Below are positions 1 through 8,865 of a stretch of 64,000 nt of DNA, piece by piece. Origin of the DNA: a virus. Each line of letters begins with the position of its first letter. Within the stretch, counting starts at the first letter, position 1. The stretch is from the IMG/VR virus record IMGVR_UViG_3300034284_002793, positions 62,001 through 126,000 of that record, one strand, 5' to 3'. The notes beneath the pieces are model-generated. The model made no database searches, was not told where the DNA came from, and worked only from the letters and a program-made list of their open reading frames with translations. Position numbers and translations under genes: made by a program.

Positions 1-100
1 TTAAGAAATCATTTCTAGTATGTTCAGCAAGTTTCTGCTTTAACTCCTCTTTATGCTTATTGTATTTTTGAATTTCTTTATTTTTACTTTTTGATCCCAT
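1..100 (-). CDS. Start of a small Lys-rich protein, cut by the window edge
   Basis: An ATG at position 100 opens a reading frame running leftward with no stop before base 1; 33 codons are visible, beginning MGSKSKNKEIQKYNKHKEEL. The visible part is highly charged and should be helical. It starts one base after the stop of the upstream glycosyltransferase gene, so it is probably the next gene of that minus-strand operon. Too little is visible to assign a family. Confidence 0.5.
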   Translation of the reverse strand, partial: MGSKSKNKEIQKYNKHKEELKQKLAEHTRNDFL

Positions 101-101
101 A

Positions 102-1178
102 TTATTTTATACTTTCTAGTATTTGACTGGTAGTTTTTTCCCAAGTAAATTCTTCTTGGAGTTTTAGCCCATTTTCATTTACAGGATTAGATTTTACCTT
201 TTCGATTGCTGCATCACATGCGTCAATAAATTCACTTGATGAAAAATCAAAAATATTACCTTGATTAAATGGCTGACCCTCTCTAAAGAAAATATTATCA
301 TATGCTGGAATTTTACCATTTGGAGTTACGCAAACAGAATTTTCTTCGTTCATCCAATCTTTATATCCATGAGCTTTTAGCCCAACGCAATGCTTTCCAA
401 GAGCAACAGAAGTGAATTCTGGTAACCCCCATGTTTCACCACCAGACATAGCAATTATAATGTGATTTGCATTTAAAAATTTATTATAATCCGCGTTGTT
501 GGGCATCCATGGCAGAAAATTGATATTAAAATAACTTTTACCCTCTAATGCCTGAGATATCATTGCGCTTTGATCTTCTGGCTTCAAGAAATTATTAAAA
601 ATGGCACAATTTAAATAAACATCATGCCTATTTCCATATTTTTTTGCCCATGCATTTAAAATTTTGAGGTGATGCTTTCTTTTTTCTAGTTTTCCAGCCA
701 GACCAAAGCATATTCGATTGTCAGGATAGTTAATATTTTCAATTTTAAATGTATTTGAATCAAAACCAAGGGGTATGGCCTTACAATTAATATCAAAATT
801 AGAAAAAAGATTTGCGTAATGCTTTGATGGGACAAATACCATTTCTTGATTTTTCAAAATATTAAGCTCACGCGCAGTTGGGCTATCCAACTCATAAAAA
901 GTATAGAGATATTGTTTTTCTGAAACACTTTCTAGACTTCCGGTAATATGCCATAATTTTAGAACAGGATTCTTTTTAGAATGGGTTTCTTCTGATTTAA
1001 TAGAGTTTGAAACAATCCAATTCACAAAATCATTTTCTGATTCAAGCATCGAATGATCAGGTTGACCTATATGAAATATAGATGGGTTTATTTGCTTTTT
1101 AAAAATCTCTCTAGCAATATTATTTGAACATTGACCCAAGCTAGTCTGATTGAATGGAAAATTTATAGCGAATTTCAT
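102..1178 (-). CDS. GT-B fold glycosyltransferase (GT4-like)
   Basis: A 358-residue protein that probably transfers a sugar from a nucleotide-sugar donor to a cell or virion glycan. The C-terminal half shows the GT4 hallmarks: a GLAGKLEKRKH segment at about residues 159-169, which opens the donor-binding domain, and SGGETWGLPEFTSVALG at about 245-261, which carries the spaced acidic residues of the E-x7-E region. The N-terminal half is divergent. No signal peptide or membrane segment is seen, so it should be cytosolic. It lies downstream of the sigma factor and DUF736-like genes, behind a terminator at 1205-1241, so it may have its own transcription start. Family assignment is good; donor and acceptor are unknown. 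Confidence 0.75.
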   Translation of the reverse strand: MKFAINFPFNQTSLGQCSNNIAREIFKKQINPSIFHIGQPDHSMLESENDFVNWIVSNSIKSEETHSKKNPVLKLWHITGSLESVSEKQYLYTFYELDSPTARELNILKNQEMVFVPSKHYANLFSNFDINCKAIPLGFDSNTFKIENINYPDNRICFGLAGKLEKRKHHLKILNAWAKKYGNRHDVYLNCAIFNNFLKPEDQSAMISQALEGKSYFNINFLPWMPNNADYNKFLNANHIIIAMSGGETWGLPEFTSVALGKHCVGLKAHGYKDWMNEENSVCVTPNGKIPAYDNIFFREGQPFNQGNIFDFSSSEFIDACDAAIEKVKSNPVNENGLKLQEEFTWEKTTSQILESIK

Positions 1179-1204
1179 AAACGATAATATTTAAATGATT
1201 TGAA

Positions 1205-1241
1205 AAATCTAAAAAATAAAAGCCCAATTTTAGGTTGGGCT
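1205..1241 (-). terminator. Rho-independent terminator after the DUF736-like gene
   Basis: A 7-bp stem (AGCCCAA at 1221-1227 with TTGGGCT at 1235-1241) and a 7-nt loop. On the minus strand it is followed by a T-rich tract (1205-1220). It sits 27 bases past the stop of the 1268-1558 gene. Confidence 0.75.
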
Positions 1242-1267
1242 CTTATTTGATTTATAGATAGTTAGAA

Positions 1268-1558
1268 TTAAAACGGAATATCGTCTTGATTATCTACCTC
1301 TTGAGAACTCTCTGACTGTTGTGGCTTTTTAGCCTTCGATTCAGGTTTAAGATCCTCCGATAGGTCGGAGAGTGTCAATCGGTAATCAGGCTGGTTTGGC
1401 TTTGTCTTATTATTTTTAAAAATAAAAGCAGTATATTCGCCAGAACCAATCTTTACCTTTCCCGAAAGGAATTGTTTTCCATTTTTTTCTTTTTTCCAGA
1501 AGGCACCAACATCTGTTAGATCTGATGCATTATTACTTTTTTGCTTTGTATCGCTCAT
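1268..1558 (-). CDS. DUF736-like small protein with an SSB-type acidic tail
   Basis: A 96-residue protein. Residues 17-55 resemble the DUF736 pattern: a G-A-F-W-K-K-E start, a G-K-x-F-L-S-G-K turn, then an acidic/Asn-rich turn before a short P-D-Y-R-L strand. The C-terminal 30 residues are low-complexity, rich in Ser, Glu and Gln, and end in DDIPF, the form of tip that single-stranded DNA-binding proteins use to dock partner enzymes. It lies 5 bp after the sigma factor stop and ahead of a terminator, so the two are probably co-transcribed. A role in replication or repair is inference from the tail only. Confidence 0.55.
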   Translation of the reverse strand: MSDTKQKSNNASDLTDVGAFWKKEKNGKQFLSGKVKIGSGEYTAFIFKNNKTKPNQPDYRLTLSDLSEDLKPESKAKKPQQSESSQEVDNQDDIPF

Positions 1559-1563
1559 AGTTT

Positions 1564-2163
1564 TTATACTATATCTAGATTTGATGTAGATTTCAATTTA
1601 TTTTTCAAAAATGAAATAAATTTGTCATGCCAGTTTACAACTGTCTGTGTAGAAACCCCAAAATGATCAGCTATTTCTTTGAAGGTTTTTACTTTATTGC
1701 CTTCAGTAAAATATCTCATTTTTATTACTTCCTTTGCTGTTTCGTCTGATGACATGCTGATTATATTTTTAATATGTGATAGTATATCATTATCTTTTGC
1801 CTGATATGAGGCCTCTTCATTAGAGTACTGATCAGCCAAATATTTTAAAACATCGCTGTCCATTGTTGATTCTTTTTTGTACTGATTGCATGCATTGAGA
1901 CATGCATAAGTTACAATATTACCAAGCCAAGTTGAAAACTTCGCGCCAAATGATGGATCGAATGTTTTAGCTGCTTGATAAATAAGCGAATCTTTTTGCT
2001 CCTCAACGTCTTTTGCAATAGTTGAAGTGTTATTATGAAAATACTTGTTATATATTTTGTAACATATTCCAGAATGCCTATCAATAAGGATTGACAGTGC
2101 GTCCTGACTTGCTTGATTCCTTACCATGTCGGCCAGATCGTTATCTTGTAGTTTATTAATCAT
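1564..2163 (-). CDS. Phage RNA polymerase sigma factor (sigma-70 family)
   Basis: A 199-residue protein from the ATG at 2163 (start MINKLQDND). The N-terminal half matches sigma region 2: a helix with DRHSGICYKIYNKY, then FDPSFGAKFSTWLGNIVTYA, the aromatic-rich segment that melts -10 DNA. The C-terminal 60 residues form a region-4 helix-turn-helix, with EVIKMRYF followed by TFKEIADHFGVSTQTVVNWH. It is short, like ECF or phage late sigma factors. An in-frame ATG at 2211 would add 16 basic residues (MRPKAAK...) encoded by the hairpin leader; I prefer the inner start because the hairpins then form a leader. It probably redirects host polymerase to phage promoters; see the TGTAATAAATA elements in the late block. 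Confidence 0.8.
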   Translation of the reverse strand: MINKLQDNDLADMVRNQASQDALSILIDRHSGICYKIYNKYFHNNTSTIAKDVEEQKDSLIYQAAKTFDPSFGAKFSTWLGNIVTYACLNACNQYKKESTMDSDVLKYLADQYSNEEASYQAKDNDILSHIKNIISMSSDETAKEVIKMRYFTEGNKVKTFKEIADHFGVSTQTVVNWHDKFISFLKNKLKSTSNLDIV

Positions 2164-2175
2164 AATGAATTTTAT

Positions 2176-2217
2176 AAAAACGCCTAGCGTTTTTGCGGCC
2201 TTTGGCCGCATTTATTT
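2176..2217. promoter_or_regulatory. Two adjacent hairpins in the divergent leader of the sigma gene
   Basis: AAAAACGC (2176-2183) pairs with GCGTTTTT (2187-2194) around a 3-nt loop. Directly beside it GCGGCC (2195-2200) pairs with GGCCGC (2204-2209). Read on the minus strand, the first hairpin lies 13 nt upstream of the sigma factor ATG and looks like an intrinsic terminator, so it could attenuate sigma expression. Read on the plus strand, the second hairpin is followed by ATTTATTTTTTT and could also terminate. No gene ends here, so the usual reason for a terminator is missing. Confidence 0.5.
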
Positions 2218-2246
2218 TTTTGTTCTAACATAAATTAATATTTAAC

Positions 2247-2669
2247 ATGTTTTGTTTGAAAAAGCAATATATTTTTTTATTATCTGTCATGGATATCTAC
2301 TCAATACTCCTTATTTCAATAACAATATCAATGATTCTTTACTATGTGTATGAGACGAATGTTTTGTGGGAATATTTAAATAAAATTTCTGATTTATTAA
2401 ATTTTAATGGATCTAATAAGATTTTTTGCGGCATACTTTTGGTTAAGGCATATCCTAGCAGTGAAGAGCCAAACTATTTACAGTTTATTAATAAAATATA
2501 TAATACTTTTACAACAAGACTACTATCGTGCCCAATATGTTTAGGATTTTGGATATGTCTAATCGCTGGTGTATTATCTGATATTATTTTAGTGCCAACC
2601 TTTGCTTTTATTTCTCTAACAATGTATTACTTTATAAAAATTTTGACAAAACTATCTGCAAAAATATAA
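2247..2669 (+). CDS. Small membrane protein with a CPxC-L-GFW motif
   Basis: A 140-residue protein with a hydrophobic N-terminal segment at about residues 17-35 and two closely spaced hydrophobic segments at about 95-132. The second half carries SCPICLGFWICL, a Cys-Pro-x-Cys motif at a membrane boundary resembling the CPFCxGFW pattern of DUF1360-type proteins. A second ATG at 2289 (MDIYSILL) would give a 126-residue protein and may be the true start. It is the first gene of the plus-strand block and lies 6 bp before the next gene. Function unknown; it should sit in the host inner membrane. Confidence 0.6.
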   Translation: MFCLKKQYIFLLSVMDIYSILLISITISMILYYVYETNVLWEYLNKISDLLNFNGSNKIFCGILLVKAYPSSEEPNYLQFINKIYNTFTTRLLSCPICLGFWICLIAGVLSDIILVPTFAFISLTMYYFIKILTKLSAKI

Positions 2670-2675
2670 TCCCTT

Positions 2676-3167
2676 ATGAAAAGCATATCGTACTATAAAC
2701 CAAATAGTCAAAACAAAGGTTCTGCTGCTCAATTTCAATTTGGAGCCAAAGAAAATGACTATGGCCTTTACCTTGGCATTGTTAAGCAATTCGGGTGGAA
2801 TAGCCAATCGAAGCGCGGATCATTTTCTGAAAACTCAAAAAATCCACTAAAAAATAAAAAAATCAAGTTCAACAATACAGAGGCATCTGCAATGTGTAGG
2901 GTGATAGAATCATCTTCTGAAAAATGGTCAACGGTGCATAAAAGTGAAACTAAAACCACCTCAATATCATTCTCTCACTATATCAAGGATGGCATAAAGT
3001 TGGGGTATGGCCTTTCTATAAGCGAAAAGGATGGAGAGGCATTCATGATTGGATTCAATAATGATGAAGGTTATTTACTTAAAGAATTTTTAAAATCATA
3101 TATTTTATTTACTTTCGATAAAAATAATGTTAATGATAGTGAAAATAAAAAACAATCAAATTTTTAA
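2676..3167 (+). CDS. Putative ssDNA-binding protein, PC4/Whirly-like pattern
   Basis: A 163-residue protein with a strand-rich core. The order is a basic N-terminal part (YKPNSQNKGSAAQFQFGAKE), a lysine cluster KNKKIKF, a helix around residues 65-80, then alternating strands with aromatic residues (SISFSHY, GYGLSISEKDGEAFMIGF) and a final helix. The pattern resembles small transcription-coactivator-like ssDNA-binding proteins of phages, but I see no diagnostic motif. Its stop is directly followed by the next ATG (3168), so it is translationally linked to the glycosyltransferase genes. Function is tentative. Confidence 0.4.
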   Translation: MKSISYYKPNSQNKGSAAQFQFGAKENDYGLYLGIVKQFGWNSQSKRGSFSENSKNPLKNKKIKFNNTEASAMCRVIESSSEKWSTVHKSETKTTSISFSHYIKDGIKLGYGLSISEKDGEAFMIGFNNDEGYLLKEFLKSYILFTFDKNNVNDSENKKQSNF

Positions 3168-5120
3168 ATGAGAAAAAAGCGAGTACTTTTCCTTACAGAC
3201 TATGCAGGTGTAAATACTGGATTTGGTAAAAATATAAAATTACTTTTAACGTATTTATATAAAACAAAAAAATACGAATTATTTCATGCAGCTTGCGGTG
3301 TTGGTAGGGATAATCCAGAATTTCAAAAATTTCCTTGGAAAACTATAGGGGTAATACCAAATGATCAGTCTTTTATTAGCAGAATGCAACAAGATCAGCA
3401 TTTTGCCAGAATGGCCAGCTATGGAGAGCCAGAAATAGCTAAAATTGTAGAAGAAACAAAACCAGATGTTATTTTTGCTATACAAGACAGCTGGGGCGCA
3501 TTATTCGTAGCAGATAAGCCATTTTTTAAAAAAATTCCGACAGTTTGCTGGATTACATTTGATAGCCTTCCTCTTCTTCCAGACACCGTTGAAAAAGCCA
3601 GCAAGATAGCCAACTATTGGACATGGTCAGATTTTGCAGAAAATGAATTTCATAAACTTGGATTTGATCACGTAAAAACTCAATATCCATTAACTAATAC
3701 GGATAACTTTTATCCGCTTTCAGAAAATGAAGTGCTTACTATAAAGCAGCAGCATGGTATTGAGAAAGATTGTAAAATATTTGGTTTTGTATTCAGAAAT
3801 CAATTGAGAAAACTAGTTGGTACATTAATATCTGGATATTCAGAATTTTTAAAGCAAAATCCAGAGATGTCTAAAAAAACAAAGCTTTTGCTGCATACGC
3901 ATTTTGCAGAAGGGTGGGATATTATGAGATTTGCAAAGCAATATGGGGTTCCTGAAGAAAATATTTTATGCACCTATATTTGCAAAGAAACTTATAAATA
4001 CTTCATTCTCCCATACGCTGGGCAAGATATAGAAAATCCAACAACCAAAAGAAAAACATTAATAACCACAAATGTCAGTATTGGCGTAACTGATTCGCAA
4101 TTAAACGAAATATATAATATAATGGATGCCTACCTGCATCCTGCAACATCTGGCGCATGCGAAATACCAATTGTTGAGGCTGCATTAGCTGAAAAAATAG
4201 TATCTACATGCGACTATTCATTTGGCTGGAATGTTGTAAATCATAATAAGGGGTGTATTCCTATGGATTATTCACTTTACAATGAACCTCCAATGGGATC
4301 AAGTACTCAGTTTTTAAAATCTCAACCTTATCCATCATCCATATCAAAAATAATGAAAAAAATTTGCGAAATGAAGAAAGATCGCAAAAAAGAAATGGAA
4401 AGACATTCTAGAGAATGGGCATTAAAAAATTATTCAGTTTCTGTAAATGGTGAAAAAATAGAAAATTTTATAGATTCGCAAAAATTTATCGAAGATGAGC
4501 AGGCATGGGTAGACAAAGAAGTTAAAAATATCAATCCAAAAGCACAAATTCAAAATATTGATGATGACTTGCAGTGGGTATTGCAGCTTTATAGTAAAAT
4601 ATTAGACACTAATCCTGACCTCAACGATGATGGTGTTAGACATTGGATGATGCAAATTGAAAGAGGAATGCCAAGACAAAATATTGAATTATATTTTAGA
4701 GATGTTGCTAATAAAGAATTGCAAAAAGAAAATCCACAAACATTGGATGTTTTATTTGACAGTAGCGATAAGTTGAATAAATTAAAAAGACTATTAATTG
4801 TACAGCCACAAAGTGCTGGAGATATTTTTATAGTAACATCATTACTTGAATCAATCAGGTCAAAATTTACTAAAGACAAATGGAAGATATATTTTGCATG
4901 CGAGCCTAAATTTTTTGAAATCTTAGCTGGTAATGAAAACATAGATAAAATTATCCCATACAATCAAATTATGGATAATCAAATAATTATGGAAGGTCAT
5001 GGAGATCACAATGGTTATGTTGATATTTGCTTAAATCCATACTTTTCAACACAGAAGTTATTAAATTATACTCATAACAGTTATAGCATTTCTCAATTCG
5101 ATCACGAGTTTAAAAAATAA
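3168..5120 (+). CDS. Fused GT4 glycosyltransferase, DUF4214-like segment and N-terminal half of a GT9 enzyme
   Basis: A 650-residue multidomain protein. Residues 1 to about 420 form a GT-B glycosyltransferase (N-terminal VLFLTDYAGVNTGFGKN; donor-domain segment SGACEIPIVEAALAEK). Around 455-525 there is a DUF4214-like helical unit, recognised by LQLYSKILDTNPDLNDDGVRHW and ERGMPRQ. From about 535 the chain begins a GT9 (heptosyltransferase) Rossmann domain (LIVQPQSAGDIFIVTSLLES). That domain stops abruptly at residue 650, and its other half is the start of the next gene. Likely cytosolic and acting on a surface or virion glycan. The fusion and the mid-domain break are the odd features. Confidence 0.7.
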   Translation: MRKKRVLFLTDYAGVNTGFGKNIKLLLTYLYKTKKYELFHAACGVGRDNPEFQKFPWKTIGVIPNDQSFISRMQQDQHFARMASYGEPEIAKIVEETKPDVIFAIQDSWGALFVADKPFFKKIPTVCWITFDSLPLLPDTVEKASKIANYWTWSDFAENEFHKLGFDHVKTQYPLTNTDNFYPLSENEVLTIKQQHGIEKDCKIFGFVFRNQLRKLVGTLISGYSEFLKQNPEMSKKTKLLLHTHFAEGWDIMRFAKQYGVPEENILCTYICKETYKYFILPYAGQDIENPTTKRKTLITTNVSIGVTDSQLNEIYNIMDAYLHPATSGACEIPIVEAALAEKIVSTCDYSFGWNVVNHNKGCIPMDYSLYNEPPMGSSTQFLKSQPYPSSISKIMKKICEMKKDRKKEMERHSREWALKNYSVSVNGEKIENFIDSQKFIEDEQAWVDKEVKNINPKAQIQNIDDDLQWVLQLYSKILDTNPDLNDDGVRHWMMQIERGMPRQNIELYFRDVANKELQKENPQTLDVLFDSSDKLNKLKRLLIVQPQSAGDIFIVTSLLESIRSKFTKDKWKIYFACEPKFFEILAGNENIDKIIPYNQIMDNQIIMEGHGDHNGYVDICLNPYFSTQKLLNYTHNSYSISQFDHEFKK

Positions 5121-5121
5121 T

Positions 5122-6345
5122 ATGTCACATCTATTAGAAACTTACAGCTTGCAAACTGGAGCAAAGGCATCAAAGCCTTTTATAATTAAAAACTTTTTCC
5201 CAGTACCAAAAAAGTACATAACCATTCACAATTCTAGCGGAATGGGCGCAAAAAATTATGATCATTTTCAAGATGTAATTGATGAGATTTTAGTGAAGTT
5301 AAAAGACAATGGTATTGAAATTGTACAAATTGGTGGAGCAGAAGATCTAGCCCTCAATGGATGCGTTCATTTACATGGCAGAACAAATTATCACCAAACC
5401 GCATATATCATTCAAAATTCACTCCTTCATATTGGAAATGACAGTTTTCCCGTCCATATCGCATCTGCGGCGGACAGGCCCATTATAGCTCTATATAGTA
5501 TAACCACGCCAAGTATTGCTGGCCCATGCTTTAATTCAAAAGAAATAAATGACTATAAAGTTTTTTGCTTTTCTCCAGACTATAAAGGCAAAAAGCCATC
5601 CTTTAATCCCAACGAAAGTCCAAAAACAATAAATACAATAAATTTTGAAAATATTATTGAAGCAATTGAAAAGATATTAAATATCGATACTGGATATAAT
5701 ATAAAAACTATATTCAAAGGGGACAAATATCTTGCAAGAGTTATAGAATTTATTCCAGATACATTGCTTAGACCAGACTTTGCTGGCGGTAGTTTGATAA
5801 ACATGAGAGTTGATCTGTGTAACGGCGATATTGATGAAAATTTAATATTTGCAAATTTAAAAAGTAGGAAGTTTAACATATTTTTAAAAAATTCTAAAAA
5901 AATTAAAAATTTGCATATATTGCCTATGTTAAAAGAAAATATTGCTAATATATTCATTGATGTTACTGATGAGGTGGTAGATATTGAATACATATCATCA
6001 TTAGTAAATTATGGAATAAAACCAACAATATTATATACTGGAGAAGATGAAGATTATTTTAACGAAATTAAAATAAATTTAATAAATTTTAATTTGAATT
6101 TTATAAAATACTCTCCACAAAAAATAAAAATAGAGGATATTGTAAAAAATAACAATATTGATAATATTATATTCAAAACAAATCGCCTCATTTTAAGTTC
6201 TGGAAAATTATACCTTTCCATAGCATCTTACTTAAATGGTCAAAGCTCAAACAGTAATTTTGAAAAATTAAACGAAATTAAAAACTACAAAGATCTTGAC
6301 AAAGAATTAGAATTCTGTTATCTTTATATCAAAGAAGATAAATAA
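5122..6345 (+). CDS. C-terminal half of a GT9 heptosyltransferase-like enzyme plus unknown domain
   Basis: A 407-residue protein. Residues 30-130 are the nucleotide-sugar binding half of GT9: ITIHNSSG..KNY, IVQIGGAEDLALNG, LHGRTNYHQTAYII and IGNDSFPVHIASAADRP, equivalent to the GNDTGxxHLA region of heptosyltransferases. There is no N-terminal acceptor domain, which is instead at the end of the preceding protein. The ATG lies one base after that protein's TAA, giving a reading frame offset of +1. Residues 200-407 form an alpha/beta domain I do not recognise. The two proteins most likely assemble into one active GT9 enzyme, or are joined by frameshifting at the A-run before the stop. Confidence 0.7.
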   Translation: MSHLLETYSLQTGAKASKPFIIKNFFPVPKKYITIHNSSGMGAKNYDHFQDVIDEILVKLKDNGIEIVQIGGAEDLALNGCVHLHGRTNYHQTAYIIQNSLLHIGNDSFPVHIASAADRPIIALYSITTPSIAGPCFNSKEINDYKVFCFSPDYKGKKPSFNPNESPKTINTINFENIIEAIEKILNIDTGYNIKTIFKGDKYLARVIEFIPDTLLRPDFAGGSLINMRVDLCNGDIDENLIFANLKSRKFNIFLKNSKKIKNLHILPMLKENIANIFIDVTDEVVDIEYISSLVNYGIKPTILYTGEDEDYFNEIKINLINFNLNFIKYSPQKIKIEDIVKNNNIDNIIFKTNRLILSSGKLYLSIASYLNGQSSNSNFEKLNEIKNYKDLDKELEFCYLYIKEDK

Positions 6346-6347
6346 TT

Positions 6348-7124
6348 ATGCCTAAAACATCTCAAAAAACAGAAACAGTCGTAGTCAATTCAGATAGCAA
6401 TCCTACTGTAGATAGTGATTCGAAAATTTTTTCTAGAAATGAAAGTGGTCTTTTAAATAATACCAAATATAAATACAGCGACGATGGAACAATTAACTGG
6501 AAATCCATGGTTAAACCAGAATTCTTAGTCCCAAACAAGGATAAATTTACAGCAACAACAGATTTTAATTCTATTGACGTAACCCAGCTCGACGACAGTC
6601 AGCTTTTAATCCTTCTTGGCGGCATTAAAGATGTTGCTTGCATAAGGGGATTCTCTTCCGTTGATTATGATGTTATTACTGCCAGACAGGACTATGTTGC
6701 AGTTAAATGTAATATATCTTGGATTGCTAATTATGAAACTGGAATGATACCTGTAAAATTTTCAGCCTTAGCTGACGCCCATTTCGAGAATACGAGTGGT
6801 TTTGGTAATAAGTTTTTAATGGCAATTGCAGAAAATAGAGCGTTTATTCGCGCAGTTCGTAATTTTCTTAGAATTAATATTGTTGGCCAAGACGAAATCG
6901 ATCCAAAAAAGAAAAATGAAATTATTGAAGAATCCCAACCAACAAATCCAGCTAGTGTTTTAAACAAAGTTATGTCTGAGGTGGGCTTGAGTTTTGAAAC
7001 AATAAAGGCAAAGCTTGTAACTGAAAATGATCAAGATGCGGCTGAATGGAATGCAATTTCAGATATTCCCAAAAAACGAATATTTGAAATTATAGAGAGA
7101 ATTAAAAGAAAAAATAAAAACTGA
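6348..7124 (+). CDS. Conserved phage protein, possible single-strand annealing protein
   Basis: A 258-residue protein. The N-terminal 40 residues are disordered and rich in Ser, Thr and Asp. The core (about 70-185) alternates strands and a helix with the phrase KFLMAIAENRAFIRAVRNFL, which recalls the A-E-T-R-A-x-x-R-A-L-R helix of Rad52/Erf-type phage annealing proteins. The C-terminal 60 residues are helical with a basic end (RIKRKNKN). It starts 2 bp after the GT9 gene stop. The recombinase reading is tentative; a replication accessory role is equally possible. Confidence 0.4.
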   Translation: MPKTSQKTETVVVNSDSNPTVDSDSKIFSRNESGLLNNTKYKYSDDGTINWKSMVKPEFLVPNKDKFTATTDFNSIDVTQLDDSQLLILLGGIKDVACIRGFSSVDYDVITARQDYVAVKCNISWIANYETGMIPVKFSALADAHFENTSGFGNKFLMAIAENRAFIRAVRNFLRINIVGQDEIDPKKKNEIIEESQPTNPASVLNKVMSEVGLSFETIKAKLVTENDQDAAEWNAISDIPKKRIFEIIERIKRKNKN

Positions 7125-7128
7125 CAAG

Positions 7129-7692
7129 TTATTCGCCTTCACTTGGCAAATCTGGCGGCTTCGAAAACGGTGAAGGCAAGAACATAAAGCCATCACATGA
7201 TTGAAAAAGTATTAAATCATTTGTTACGTGTCTTTGAATTTTAAATAAAGTATCATTAAATTCAAAAATAGAGCCGTCACCATCAAAGCTAGCAAGCGGA
7301 TAGATACTCAGTATAGGGATCCTTAATGCAACTTGCCCAGACAATGTTTTTGATTGTTCGTCACTATATTCTTGCATAGATGGATAATTTTCCCACCATT
7401 GATTGTTATAATTAAAATTTGCAGCAAATGGATTTCCATTATTAAAAAAAACTTCCAACCAAACCTTCCATAACGAATCGCTTGTAACTGGGATAGCAAC
7501 ATCCTTATTGGATATATTTAGAGTACTATCTGCTGACAAACCAATAAAAATATTAGAATTTGTATTGATATTGACAGTATTTAATGTTGAAGAGCATATT
7601 GGCGCAAATGGTCCAATTTCAGCCCTTTCTGGATATTTTGTGCTGATCCCTGGCGAACCAAATGGCTCATTTTTTAATATAAAGTTGCTCAT
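7129..7692 (-). CDS. Virion-associated protein of unknown function, last gene of the late block
   Basis: A 187-residue protein beginning MSNFILKNEPFGSPG, rich in Asn, Ser and aromatics as in other tail proteins here, without transmembrane segments. It has a strand-rich middle and a Pro-rich C-terminus (LPSPFSKPPDLPSEGE). It is the distal gene of the long minus-strand operon, 6 bp after the neighbouring tail gene, and converges on the plus-strand gene ending at 7124 with only 4 bp between the stops. Position suggests a tail-tip or fibre-attachment role; no family recognised. Confidence 0.5.
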   Translation of the reverse strand: MSNFILKNEPFGSPGISTKYPERAEIGPFAPICSSTLNTVNINTNSNIFIGLSADSTLNISNKDVAIPVTSDSLWKVWLEVFFNNGNPFAANFNYNNQWWENYPSMQEYSDEQSKTLSGQVALRIPILSIYPLASFDGDGSIFEFNDTLFKIQRHVTNDLILFQSCDGFMFLPSPFSKPPDLPSEGE

Positions 7693-7698
7693 AATTAA

Positions 7699-8865
7699 TT
7701 ATACAACATAGGAGTAATATTCCCTAAAAATATTTATATTAGAACCCAAGATCCCTGTTTTATAAAAATTATTACCAGAAATAGAATAGAATGCTGAACC
7801 AGTAAAGCCTATATTTTGATTTGGTTGTTCTATCTGCTTGTATACTTCGATTTTTTTATTCTGCTCAAATATATTTGGGCTAACATTCATTTTTCCACTA
7901 TACAATTCGCCTGTTAGCAAAGCATTTTGCCCATCAATTATAAGAGACCAAGATCCGGTAAATGTATCTTGATAGCCATTTTGATTAATATTATTACCTT
8001 CATATCCACTAATAAAAATATACGCTTCTGATGTTTCTTTATCAGTATTTTTGAAAGTAAGATCAAATATAAAAGATGATCTCAATAATGAATTAGCTTC
8101 TGATATGGAAGTTGACGGATTAATACTCAATAATAAATCTTGTGTTGGAGATTTTTTATACCTAGATATAAACAAATTTCTTCCTATAATTCCAGCATTT
8201 GTATGTAAAATTAATGGTATATAAGTATCAACAAATGGAAGTCTATCTTGTATTTGTTCGATATTAAAATTAAAAATTTGATTTTTATCTATTTTAATTC
8301 CAGTTTTCCAATCATTTACTCCAGATATTTGAAAATAAAGTGATTGAATATTATTATTAAAATTACTATTTCTGCCTATTTCTCCAGAATATAAAATGAA
8401 TGGGCCATTGTTATTTTTATTTCCAGATATTGTAACTTGCACATTTTCAGTGGAAAAGCCTGAATTTTCATATATAAAATCTATAATAGGTAATTCCCCA
8501 TAAAAAAAGGTTTTAGGAAAAAAATCTTTACTATCCCAACTATATCCTGTTGTCCAATTAAATGAGAACCCACTGGCTTTTCCAAAATTTCCAGTTTTTG
8601 AATAAATGTATTGATCGTTTAAAAATATATTAAAATAATTTTCAGAATAATTTCCTGAAATATTTACAATACTTTGCGGCTGAAAAGAATAAATAAAATT
8701 ATTTTCATCAAAAATTTTTCCACTAACAAAATTTATATTTAAATTTTGATTTGTATTGGTGACAATTTCAAAATTGCCACTCCAATCATTTTGTTCATTA
8801 TTCCAAAAAAAATTAAATATACAATTTTTTTGCGGATATATATAGTTTGTAAATCCAGTAATCAT
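7699..8865 (-). CDS. Distal tail protein, Asn/Ser/Gly-rich, unknown family
   Basis: A 388-residue protein dominated by short strands separated by SG, TG and NN turns (for example VNISGNYSENYFNIF, FSFNWTTGYSW). No membrane segment and almost no charged clusters, typical of an extracellular beta-structured virion protein. It overlaps the upstream gene by 4 nt, indicating translational coupling within the tail-tip group. Likely a baseplate or fibre component; not assigned to a family. Confidence 0.5.
   Translation of the reverse strand: MITGFTNYIYPQKNCIFNFFWNNEQNDWSGNFEIVTNTNQNLNINFVSGKIFDENNFIYSFQPQSIVNISGNYSENYFNIFLNDQYIYSKTGNFGKASGFSFNWTTGYSWDSKDFFPKTFFYGELPIIDFIYENSGFSTENVQVTISGNKNNNGPFILYSGEIGRNSNFNNNIQSLYFQISGVNDWKTGIKIDKNQIFNFNIEQIQDRLPFVDTYIPLILHTNAGIIGRNLFISRYKKSPTQDLLLSINPSTSISEANSLLRSSFIFDLTFKNTDKETSEAYIFISGYEGNNINQNGYQDTFTGSWSLIIDGQNALLTGELYSGKMNVSPNIFEQNKKIEVYKQIEQPNQNIGFTGSAFYSISGNNFYKTGILGSNINIFREYYSYVV

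Noticed and set aside
5100-5124. -1 frameshift joining the GT9 halves
   Set aside because: The downstream frame is +1 relative to the upstream gene, and the zero-frame codons before the stop do not form an X-XXY-YYZ heptamer. Only +1 or -2 slippage, subunit association or a sequencing error remain.
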